DNA from: Nitrosomonadales bacterium
GTDB taxonomy: Bacteria; Pseudomonadota; Gammaproteobacteria; Burkholderiales; Nitrosomonadaceae
Direction: 5' to 3'
Length of the DNA: 7,202 bases
NCBI GenBank assembly: GCA_004525885.1
Contig: SPBV01000089.1
Coordinates: forward strand, 1-7,202
In this document: one piece after another, positions 1-6,299 of the stretch
Position numbering within the stretch: position 1 is the stretch's first letter
Layout: every line of letters starts with the position of its first letter
The notes under the pieces: model-generated
Seen by the model: the letters and a program-made list of their open reading frames with translations, nothing else
Told to the model about the DNA's origin: nothing
The model's database searches: none
Made by a program: the position numbers and the translations under genes

Positions 1-563
1 AGATCAACCTGTATGCGGCCCTCTCCACTAGCTCCACGGCGAAAGTCTACATCACGCAAACTGAGCTCTTGCTCGCTAGATTCATTTTCAGCAAAATGTG
101 CGTCTGTACTGGATGTGGCATTTTCAGACGCTTCATCCCGAAGAGAGATAAGAAGAAATTTACCTTCAATTTTTGTTTCATATACAAGCGGTTTTGAAAG
201 GTTCATCACCAAACGAGTTCGATTTCCAGACTGTGCAATGTTAAAACTACGAAGCGCACCTTCACCCATATCTTGCGAATTTTTACCGAGTGCATTAGAA
301 GTATCAGGAAAATCGAAATAAATCCGAGCTGGATTGTTTAGGGAGATACCTGCAGGAGGATTGGCAAGAGGTTGATTCATAGATACCTTAATTACCAGAA
401 GATTTCCCTGGGAGGTAGAAGCACTGATATTTTCAATACTAAATTTAGAAACTTTAGTAGGCGAGATCGGGTCCGGGTTGGCAGCGAATGTGGGTAATAC
501 TACGGAAAATAATAAACCGCATCTAAGCCAAATATAAGGATTTATAATGTTCGGTACGTTCAT
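1..563 (-). CDS. pilQ: Type IV pilus secretin PilQ, N-terminal part (runs off left edge)
   Basis: PilQ is the outer-membrane secretin that forms the ring through which the type IV pilus is extruded and retracted. Only the first 187 codons plus two bases are visible; the secretin core lies outside the window. Translation from the ATG at 563-561 gives a signal peptide (hydrophobic residues about 11-26, likely cleavage after Ala27 in TFA-A). A beta-rich segment at about residues 38-143 then fits an AMIN domain, the peptidoglycan-binding module of PilQ proteins. An acidic, Ser-rich linker follows (about 144-166), then LRDVDFRRGASGEGRIQVD at about 169-187, a hallmark of the second AMIN repeat of PilQ. 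The start is supported by the signal peptide and by an AGGAG eight bases upstream, lying in the end of pilP. It is the fifth gene of pilMNOPQ, 5 bp after pilP. The identification is strong despite truncation. Confidence 0.93.
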   Translation of the reverse strand, partial: MNVPNIINPYIWLRCGLLFSVVLPTFAANPDPISPTKVSKFSIENISASTSQGNLLVIKVSMNQPLANPPAGISLNNPARIYFDFPDTSNALGKNSQDMGEGALRSFNIAQSGNRTRLVMNLSKPLVYETKIEGKFLLISLRDEASENATSSTDAHFAENESSEQELSLRDVDFRRGASGEGRIQVD

Positions 564-568
564 TTCTT

Positions 569-1087
569 CTACTCCTGATCTTCAAGCATTAACATGCTGA
601 CACGTTCAGACCAGTCACCAGTACTGTCCTGTACAATTTCTTTTAAATTCACTCCAGATTCTGAAATGGCAGAGATCAATCCAAAATTTTGCCCAAGATA
701 GCCACCTGCTTTAACTCTATGGAGAGTGCTATCAGGAGCCTTAATAAGTGCGTAGGATTTTTCATCTTGCTTAAGAGAGCCAACCATCTTCAAACTTTCT
801 AAAGGGAACTTTTCCAAGGCCTCTTTGCGGCGGCTCAAATCAGGCTGAAGCCCGCCACCTTCAACTTTTGTCAGTTTGTTCTTACGGGGCTCGAATGGGT
901 TAGGAATTTCAAATGCCGTATAGGGAAAGTGAGAGTAGGGTTGGACTTCGGGTACAGGGACCACTTGCCCACGTAAACCTTTTCCAGAGTCCTTGATAAA
1001 TACCTCCAGATCACTATGTGTTTCATTACCACATGCTAATAGAGTTAAAGGAAGCATTAGTAGTGGTAGACGGGTCCACTTCATCAT
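569..1087 (-). CDS. pilP: Type IV pilus assembly lipoprotein PilP
   Basis: PilP is a periplasmic lipoprotein that joins the PilN/PilO inner-membrane complex to the PilQ secretin. The 172-residue product has a short basic N-terminus, a hydrophobic stretch and a lipobox LLAC ending at Cys19, so it should be lipidated there. A flexible, proline-rich segment follows (about 20-85, including VPEVQPYSHFPYTAFE at 45-60 and PNPF at 62-65), typical of PilP's unstructured PilN/O-binding region. The C-terminal beta-domain (about 90-168) carries the family signatures FPLESLKMVG (94-103), LHRVKAGGYLGQNFG (122-136) and a late DW.ERV. The start overlaps the pilO stop as ATGA; a second ATG immediately follows, and either could be used. 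Upstream is a strong G-rich Shine-Dalgarno. Length is normal for the family. Residue +2 after the lipidated Cys is Gly, not Asp, so inner-membrane retention is not obvious from the E. coli rule. Confidence 0.95.
   Translation of the reverse strand: MMKWTRLPLLMLPLTLLACGNETHSDLEVFIKDSGKGLRGQVVPVPEVQPYSHFPYTAFEIPNPFEPRKNKLTKVEGGGLQPDLSRRKEALEKFPLESLKMVGSLKQDEKSYALIKAPDSTLHRVKAGGYLGQNFGLISAISESGVNLKEIVQDSTGDWSERVSMLMLEDQE
572..576 (-). promoter_or_regulatory. Shine-Dalgarno of pilQ
   Basis: AGGAG on the minus strand, 8 bases before the pilQ ATG and ending just before the pilP stop codon. It is one of the only two good ribosome-binding sites in this operon and fixes the pilQ start. Confidence 0.75.
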
Positions 1088-1707
1088 TTGCCACCCCCCT
1101 TCTTTTGCTTAGCAGTCTCTTCTTCATCCAAATAGCGGAAAGTTTTTGCAGTAGCGTTCATTACCAACCCCCCTTGAGTCTTTGTATTAGGGGAAATGCT
1201 AATATTATTAAGTGTAACGATACGTGGCAATTGTGAGATATCGCTGGCAAAAGCACCGATGTCGTGGTAATTCCCAGTGACACGAACAGTGATTGGTAGC
1301 TCTGCGTAGAATTCTGATATGACCTCGCTAGCTGCTGGTTTGAACAACTCAAATTGCAGTCCGCGTCCCAACCCGGCGTGGTTAATATCTATCAAAAGAG
1401 CATCCATTTCAGACTTGTGCGGCAATTGTTTCAAAAGAGCACCAAGAGATAACTCAATGTCCATTAGCTGCTGTCGCAAGATATCCAAATTTATTGCATC
1501 TTTCTTTTTTACTAGATAGGTTTCTTTAAGCTTTACTTCTTCCGCCTTGGATTGATCCAGAGACAACCATTGATCTTGCCAGTCTAGGAAATAGCCGGCG
1601 GAGATGATTGCCGCAAGTAAAATAGTAAGCGTGCCAATCTTGATAGATAGAGGCCAGCTCCCTAGATCTTTGGTGTTAAGTTGGTTTATCTCTTCTATTA
1701 GGTTCAT
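1084..1707 (-). CDS. pilO: Type IV pilus inner-membrane protein PilO
   Basis: PilO pairs with PilN in the inner membrane and periplasm to form the alignment subcomplex of the type IV pilus machine. The 207-residue product has a short cytoplasmic N-terminus, one membrane segment (about 22-41), a predicted coiled coil (about 45-95, rich in Lys/Glu/Leu), and a periplasmic ferredoxin-like domain (about 97-192). Family signatures include SEMDALLIDINHAGLGRGL (99-117), FYAELPITVRVTGNYHDIGAF (within 133-153) and LPRIVTL (160-166). The Lys/Gly-rich C-terminus is common in PilO. The start gives the expected topology but has no visible Shine-Dalgarno; the 23 bases between pilN and pilO are AT-rich, so translation may depend on coupling to pilN. 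The stop overlaps the pilP start by four bases. Length is as expected. Confidence 0.95.
   Translation of the reverse strand: MNLIEEINQLNTKDLGSWPLSIKIGTLTILLAAIISAGYFLDWQDQWLSLDQSKAEEVKLKETYLVKKKDAINLDILRQQLMDIELSLGALLKQLPHKSEMDALLIDINHAGLGRGLQFELFKPAASEVISEFYAELPITVRVTGNYHDIGAFASDISQLPRIVTLNNISISPNTKTQGGLVMNATAKTFRYLDEEETAKQKKGGGK
1094..1101 (-). promoter_or_regulatory. Shine-Dalgarno of pilP within the 3' end of pilO
   Basis: AAGGGGGG on the minus strand, 6 bases before the pilP ATG at 1087. It sits inside the pilO codons for the Lys-Gly-Gly-Gly-Lys C-terminus, so pilO's tail doubles as the ribosome-binding site of the next gene. Confidence 0.65.
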
Positions 1708-1730
1708 AGCAGTTTAAATATTTAGCTTTT

Positions 1731-2327
1731 CTATGGTGTTACAGCAACAAGGCCCGGAATAGAGTTTTCAGCAGCAGTACTCTGGGGTGAGCGAATAAGA
1801 GTTACATTAAGATTAAATTCATTAAGACGAGTGTTATTTACTTCAGATGCCTTGATTTCAACCAATGATGGTAATCCCAGCCAGGGTGACGACTCCAATT
1901 TACGCATCAGAGTTGACACACGTGCATTTGACTGAGCATATCCTTCCAGATTGATTATCTGATTAGTTTGTTTGATGCTTCTAAGGTAAACACCATCAGG
2001 AAGTAATCGCACCAGTTGATCAAGTAGATGCACCACATCAGCGCGATTGTCCTGCAAGGTCTCAACTACTTTCTTACGTGCTAGTAGTGCTTGGGTCTGT
2101 GCCCTTATGCTCTTAATTTCATCAATCTGCTTGTCAAGAATCGCAGTCTGGTTTGTCATATAAGTATTGCGACTCTCCTGGTGCTCAATTTGTCCGGTAA
2201 TCATGAGATGGACTGTTCCTACAGTTAGGATCCCGAGGAACAACGTTATCCCTGCCATGGCAACGAATTGCTGCTGCCGAGCTTTACGCTTGATTTCGCG
2301 GTGAGGGAGTAGATTTATGCGGATCAT
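1731..2327 (-). CDS. pilN: Type IV pilus inner-membrane protein PilN
   Basis: PilN is a bitopic inner-membrane protein whose cytoplasmic tail docks into a groove of PilM and whose periplasmic domain pairs with PilO. The 198-residue product starts with MIRINLLPHRE, the conserved PilM-binding motif (INLLP). Basic residues follow, then one membrane segment (about 21-43), a coiled coil (about 46-95) and a periplasmic ferredoxin-like domain (about 97-180) with LVRLLPDGVYLRSI (105-118), typical of PilN. The first codon overlaps the pilM stop as ATGA, which points to translational coupling. Only a weak GAGAAG about 12 bases upstream resembles a Shine-Dalgarno. The INLLP motif at the very N-terminus fixes the start. 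Length is normal. Confidence 0.96.
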   Translation of the reverse strand: MIRINLLPHREIKRKARQQQFVAMAGITLFLGILTVGTVHLMITGQIEHQESRNTYMTNQTAILDKQIDEIKSIRAQTQALLARKKVVETLQDNRADVVHLLDQLVRLLPDGVYLRSIKQTNQIINLEGYAQSNARVSTLMRKLESSPWLGLPSLVEIKASEVNNTRLNEFNLNVTLIRSPQSTAAENSIPGLVAVTP

Positions 2328-3427
2328 GATGGATCAAAACTTCTCATAGCTAAGCCACAGGCAATCAGAAGAGAGGGCGCGTCTACACTTAGTAGCTTAG
2401 GTCTGACACGATTAGATAGAGCCATGTCAGCGAATGGATTAGCAATTAATGTGCTTACCTGCGCGTGAGCGGCAACAATTTCGTCTAACCCAGGGATGGC
2501 AGCGCAGCCACCAGCCAGAAAAATATAATTGACCTCAGTATATTGGGTCGAAGAGAAGAAAAATTGCATTGCGCGAGCTACCTCCAATGCCAAGGCCTCG
2601 CAAAATGGATTTAATACATCTGCCTTATAGTTGCCTGGGAGTTGTTCATTACGCCTAGCAGTTTCAGCTTCTTCTGGAGAAAGGCTAAAGCAGCGTTGAA
2701 TCCCTTCAGAAAGTTGGTTTCCAGCAAATGGCTGATCTCGCATATAGACTGATTGTCCATTGAGTAACACATTAACACCCATGACAGAACTACCAATATC
2801 CACAACCGCAATAATCTGATCCATGCCACCGTTAGGAAGCTGACGTTCAACCAACTCAAAAGCAGTCTGTGCAGCATAAGGTTCAACATCCATAACTACA
2901 GTTTTCAGGCCAGCGGTCAGTGCCGCAGCTATACGATCCTCTACCTTTTCCTTATGAGAGGCAGCGATTAGTACCTCAACCTCTTCTGGGTTATTGGGTG
3001 CTGGCCCTATCAATTGGAAATCGAGATTTACTTCGTCCAGAGCAAAAGGAATATATTGGTTGGCTTCGGCTTCGACCTGGAACGCTAAGTCATCTTCACG
3101 TTGTCCTGCGGGAACAATAATTTTCTTGGTGATCACTGCTGCAGCTGGCAATGCCATAGCGACATTTCTGAGTCGTGTTCCTAAATGATTCCAAGCGCGC
3201 TCTAGAGTCTCGCCAACTGCTTCTAAATTTACGATATTACCGTCAAGCATGGCGTCCTTGGGTAAGGGCTCAATAGCATATCGTTCAATACGGTATGTGT
3301 TTTTGTCTTTCCCAGTCTCTGAGAGCTCAACCATTTTCACCGATGACGGACTAATATCCACCCCAATCAATTGTGGTGATCTAGTCTGAAGGAAATTCAG
3401 GTTTATATTTATTTCTTTATTAAACAT
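2324..3427 (-). CDS. pilM: Type IV pilus assembly protein PilM, actin-like ATPase fold
   Basis: PilM is a cytoplasmic, FtsA/actin-like nucleotide-binding protein that binds the N-terminal tail of PilN and connects the pilus machine's cytoplasmic parts to its membrane parts. The 367-residue product shows the actin-fold signatures: a phosphate-1 loop around LIGVDISPSSVKMVEL (20-35), phosphate-2 at VVDIGSS (208-214) and an adenosine-type motif FLAGGCAAIPGL (303-314). Other PilM-typical stretches are QVEAEANQYIPFALDEV (117-133), MDVEPYA (179-185) and MRDQPFAGNQL (229-239). It is the first gene of pilMNOPQ and faces the 367-bp region shared with mrcA. The start matches the usual short N-terminal lead before the LIGVDIS motif. 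Its Shine-Dalgarno is weak (only GATAAG upstream). Length is as expected for the family. Confidence 0.96.
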   Translation of the reverse strand: MFNKEININLNFLQTRSPQLIGVDISPSSVKMVELSETGKDKNTYRIERYAIEPLPKDAMLDGNIVNLEAVGETLERAWNHLGTRLRNVAMALPAAAVITKKIIVPAGQREDDLAFQVEAEANQYIPFALDEVNLDFQLIGPAPNNPEEVEVLIAASHKEKVEDRIAAALTAGLKTVVMDVEPYAAQTAFELVERQLPNGGMDQIIAVVDIGSSVMGVNVLLNGQSVYMRDQPFAGNQLSEGIQRCFSLSPEEAETARRNEQLPGNYKADVLNPFCEALALEVARAMQFFFSSTQYTEVNYIFLAGGCAAIPGLDEIVAAHAQVSTLIANPFADMALSNRVRPKLLSVDAPSLLIACGLAMRSFDPS

Positions 3428-3794
3428 GGATTAACTTATCGGCAATATATATAAAAAAAATAGGTTAAAAGATTTCAAAAAACATAAACACAGGAAAATA
3501 TTATTTTGTTTGTACATTTCTCTTATAATTAACACACGTTTATTCTGGCAGAACCTAAATGCAAGGTATTCGTGGAAGAAAGAGGTATATAGCCCTTAGA
3601 TTGTAATTATTTATTTAAATTCTATTTCAAAGACCGCTGTATATGAATGAACGTTAGCTGTTTTATAAGGTCACTACATCTTTTACGGCACGTTCTGTGG
3701 CAATATTTAGGGGTAAACTAGTTACTGGAAAAAGAAAACTATTTAAGTCTTTTAAATTTATGATGTTAATTTCACACTTTAGAATTTATTTTTT
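3428..3794. promoter_or_regulatory. Divergent pilM / mrcA control region
   Basis: This 367-bp gap holds no gene I can support. It is about 28% G+C by hand count, clearly poorer than the flanking genes, as expected for a promoter region. It must contain the promoters of the leftward pilM operon and of rightward mrcA. The best leftward sigma70 candidate is listed separately. For mrcA, a perfect TATAAT lies at 3524-3529 but its -35 (TTATTT, 17-base spacer) is poor. A second possible -10, TATGAT at 3759-3764, has no -35 and would give a leader of only about 25 bases. A sigma54-like sequence at 3686-3703 has wrong spacing. No riboswitch or clear operator palindrome was recognised. Confidence 0.6.
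3522..3551 (-). promoter_or_regulatory. Candidate sigma70 promoter for the pilM operon
   Basis: On the minus strand, CTGCCA (3551-3546; 4 of 6 to TTGACA) is followed after 18 bases by TATAAG (3527-3522; 5 of 6 to TATAAT). Transcription would start near 3515 and leave a leader of about 88 bases before pilM. The match is modest and in AT-rich DNA such matches arise by chance, so this is a candidate only. Confidence 0.3.
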
Positions 3795-6203
3795 ATGCTA
3801 GCGCGTTGGTCTGCTTACATTATTGGAGCATCCTTTGCATCAATTTTGCTGGGTGTTCTTCTGGTTACTTTTGCTGCGCTAGTCACTATACCCACGCTCC
3901 CATCACTCGAAGTGCTGACCGATTACCGGCCAAAAATTCCTCTAAGAGTCTATAGTGCAGAAGGTTTGTTAATTGGAGAGTTTGGTGAAGAACACCGAGA
4001 CCTAGTGAAAATTGATGTGGTGCCAGAGAGGCTTAAACAGGCAATTATAGCCGCAGAAGACGAGCGTTTTTATCAACATGGTGGCGTGGATTACTTAGGT
4101 ATATTGCGCGCGGCTTATTCTAATTTTACTTCTGGCTTAGTAAAACAAGGCGCGAGCACTATAACAATGCAAGTGGCGCGAAATTTCTTTTTAACTAAGG
4201 AAAAAACACTAACACGAAAATTTAGTGAGGCTTTGCTTGCATTCAAGATCGAACATAGCTTGAGCAAGGACAAAATTCTCGAACTTTATATGAACCAGAT
4301 TTATCTCGGGCAGCGTTCCTACGGCTTTGCTTCTGCAGCTCGGGTTTATTTCGGGAAGTCCCTGAAAGAAATCAATATAGCCGAGGCCGCTATGCTAGCA
4401 GGTTTGCCTAAAGCTCCCTCGAGCTATAATCCGGTGGTTAATCCAGCACGTGCCAAGACACGGCAAATTTATGTGTTGCAACGTATGGAAAAGCTTAATT
4501 TTATTTCTGACCTAGAGTTCAAGGAAGCGAAAAAACAGCCACTACAAGTAGTTTCTAAAAAAAATCAATCGCAAAAGTTCCTTTTGCATGCCGATTATGT
4601 GGCAGAAATGGTACGTCAAGAGGTGTATGAACATTACAAGGAAGAAACCTATACCAAAGGTCTTAGGGTTTATACAACAGTCAGACAACTAGATCAGGAA
4701 GCGGCTTATGAAGCTGTACGTCAAGGTGTTATGGACCATGACATGCGCCATGGCTATCGTGGTCCTGAGGGGGTTATTAAGTTACCTGAAAATAGTGCCA
4801 ATCAGAATGAGGCACTAGAAGAGGCTCTTATAGATGTGAGCGCTAGCGATGGTATCCACGCAGCAGTAGTACTGGCAGTCAACTCCAAATTTGTTCAGGC
4901 ATACCGCAAAGGTGGAGAAACTATAGAAATCTCAGGTGATGGCCTTAGGTTCGCAGGGAAGTTTCTTGAGATGAAAACGGGCGCTAGCAAGAAATTTATT
5001 CGTCCGGGGTCATTGATCCGAGTAATAAAGAGCGAAAAGGGAGCGTGGCAGATTGTACAGCTTCCTCAAGCCGAAGCTGCTTTAGTTTCAATGGATCCAG
5101 AGGATGGATCGATTCGCGCACTGGTGGGGGGGTATGATTTTAGCCGTAATAAATTTAACCACATTACACAGGCATTGCGTCAGCCAGGTTCTAGCTTTAA
5201 ACCTTTCATTTATTCTGCCTCTCTGGAGAAGGGATTCACTCCAGCTACTGTTATAAACGATGCACCAATTTTCTTTACTGCTGAAGAAACTGGAAGTAAA
5301 GAATGGGAACCTAGAAACTATACCGGTAAATTTGATGGTCCTTTACGGATGCGCGAGGCCCTTGCTAGATCAAAGAACATGGTATCTATTCGTATTCTCC
5401 AGGCTATTGGGGTCCAATATGCCCAAGATTACATCACCCGCTTTGGTTTTAATCCCAAGCTCCATCCACCTTATCTCCCGATGGCTCTGGGTGCAGGGTC
5501 AGTTACTCCAATGCAGATGGTTATAGGATATGCAGCATTTGCAAATGGTGGTTTCCGCGTTTTACCTTACTTAATTCAGCGAATAGAGGATGAAAAAGGA
5601 AATGTATTAGAGCAAAAACAACCTGTATTAGCGGGTGTGGATGCAAAGAAGATAATAGATCCACGCAATGCATATCTTATGACGAGCATGCTTAAGGATG
5701 TTGTGCAGCGAGGTACTGCGATTAGAGCAAAGAAACTTGGTCGCAATGATCTGGCTGGGAAAACTGGCACTACCAACAATTTTGTTGATGCTTGGTTCTG
5801 TGGCTTTCAGACCAATTTAGTAGCGGTAGCTTGGATCGGCTTTGATAAGCCCCAATCTTTGGGTAACAAAGAGACAGGATCAAGTGCTGCACTACCAATG
5901 TGGATAAGCTATATGGGCAAGGCCTTGAAGGGTGTTCCCAAAGCAAACGATACAGATCTAGATGCTATTATTCCAGAAAATATTGTTCCCGAAGGCATAG
6001 TGATGGCGAGAATTAATCCAGAGACAGGATTTAGAGAAGAAGATGGTGAAATTTTGGAATACTTTCTTCAGGAGAATTTGCCTCCAGAAGCAGGCGGCAA
6101 TTTTGGTGACATGGAATCATTCCTTAAGGAACGAGTGCTTCCAGAAGAAAGCGGAGATTTCGACAGTGCTGCCAGGCATCCGGATCACATAGAGGAGGAT
6201 TAG
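3795..6203 (+). CDS. mrcA: Penicillin-binding protein 1A, bifunctional transglycosylase/transpeptidase
   Basis: Class A PBP (also named ponA) that polymerises lipid II into glycan strands and cross-links the peptides on the outer face of the inner membrane. The 802-residue product has one N-terminal membrane anchor (about 8-32). The GT51 domain (about 55-235) has EDERFYQHGGVD at 88-99, with catalytic Glu88, QGASTITMQ at 118-126, RKFSEA at 141-146 with the second conserved Glu145, and LAGLPKAPSSYNP at 201-213. An OB-fold-like insert spans about 320-430. The transpeptidase domain (about 430-710) carries SSFK (nucleophile Ser466, Lys469), SKN (526-528) and KTGT (656-659). All catalytic motifs are intact. 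The C-terminus (about 725-802) is acidic. An in-frame stop at 3780-3782 excludes a longer protein, so the ATG at 3795 is the only sensible start, although no Shine-Dalgarno precedes it. It is transcribed divergently from pilM. Confidence 0.97.
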   Translation: MLARWSAYIIGASFASILLGVLLVTFAALVTIPTLPSLEVLTDYRPKIPLRVYSAEGLLIGEFGEEHRDLVKIDVVPERLKQAIIAAEDERFYQHGGVDYLGILRAAYSNFTSGLVKQGASTITMQVARNFFLTKEKTLTRKFSEALLAFKIEHSLSKDKILELYMNQIYLGQRSYGFASAARVYFGKSLKEINIAEAAMLAGLPKAPSSYNPVVNPARAKTRQIYVLQRMEKLNFISDLEFKEAKKQPLQVVSKKNQSQKFLLHADYVAEMVRQEVYEHYKEETYTKGLRVYTTVRQLDQEAAYEAVRQGVMDHDMRHGYRGPEGVIKLPENSANQNEALEEALIDVSASDGIHAAVVLAVNSKFVQAYRKGGETIEISGDGLRFAGKFLEMKTGASKKFIRPGSLIRVIKSEKGAWQIVQLPQAEAALVSMDPEDGSIRALVGGYDFSRNKFNHITQALRQPGSSFKPFIYSASLEKGFTPATVINDAPIFFTAEETGSKEWEPRNYTGKFDGPLRMREALARSKNMVSIRILQAIGVQYAQDYITRFGFNPKLHPPYLPMALGAGSVTPMQMVIGYAAFANGGFRVLPYLIQRIEDEKGNVLEQKQPVLAGVDAKKIIDPRNAYLMTSMLKDVVQRGTAIRAKKLGRNDLAGKTGTTNNFVDAWFCGFQTNLVAVAWIGFDKPQSLGNKETGSSAALPMWISYMGKALKGVPKANDTDLDAIIPENIVPEGIVMARINPETGFREEDGEILEYFLQENLPPEAGGNFGDMESFLKERVLPEESGDFDSAARHPDHIEED

Positions 6204-6299
6204 TTTCAGAAAAATAAGAGTCTTGGTCAACATGGTTTGGATGAAGAGACGATGATTTTCTTCTAAACTATCGGTACCAAGTTTTGGTGATATGGCTTT
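6204..6299. other. Short convergent gap between mrcA and hemB
   Basis: The 96 bases between the two convergent stop codons hold no gene and no convincing terminator. A 5-bp hairpin ACCAA-gtt-TTGGT lies at 6276-6288 without a T-run on either side. CTTGGT (6222-6227) and ACCAAG (6276-6281) could pair at long range; on the minus strand this would precede a T-rich stretch ending near 6210, but the loop of 48 bases makes it weak. Confidence 0.5.

Noticed and set aside
13..321. 102-codon open frame on the plus strand
   Set aside because: It is antisense to pilQ, whose signal peptide, AMIN domain and Shine-Dalgarno are clear; the plus-strand frame has no recognisable product or ribosome-binding site.
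1094..1099. Run of six G residues at the end of pilO as a phase-variation tract
   Set aside because: Six bases is short for slipped-strand switching, and the run is explained as glycine codons plus the pilP ribosome-binding site.
3559..3606. 15-codon frame MQGIRGRKRYIALRL in the divergent region
   Set aside because: No Shine-Dalgarno, very short, and frames of this size are expected by chance in such DNA.
3686..3703. Sigma54-like GGCACG...TGGCAA on the plus strand upstream of mrcA
   Set aside because: The GG and GC are 11 bases apart instead of the strict 10, and mrcA is not an expected sigma54 target.
1327..4988. GCTAGC hexamer seen about five times, most within mrcA
   Set aside because: Only slightly above the one or two expected by chance and scattered inside codons; not a credible repeat family or uptake sequence.
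6204..6266. Twenty sense codons following the mrcA stop in the same frame before a TAA
   Set aside because: The extension shows no family similarity to PBP1a, whose length is already normal; nothing suggests readthrough.
6222..6288. Possible terminator hairpins between mrcA and hemB
   Set aside because: Stems are only 5-6 bp, one has a 48-base loop, and no strong hairpin is directly followed by a T-run.
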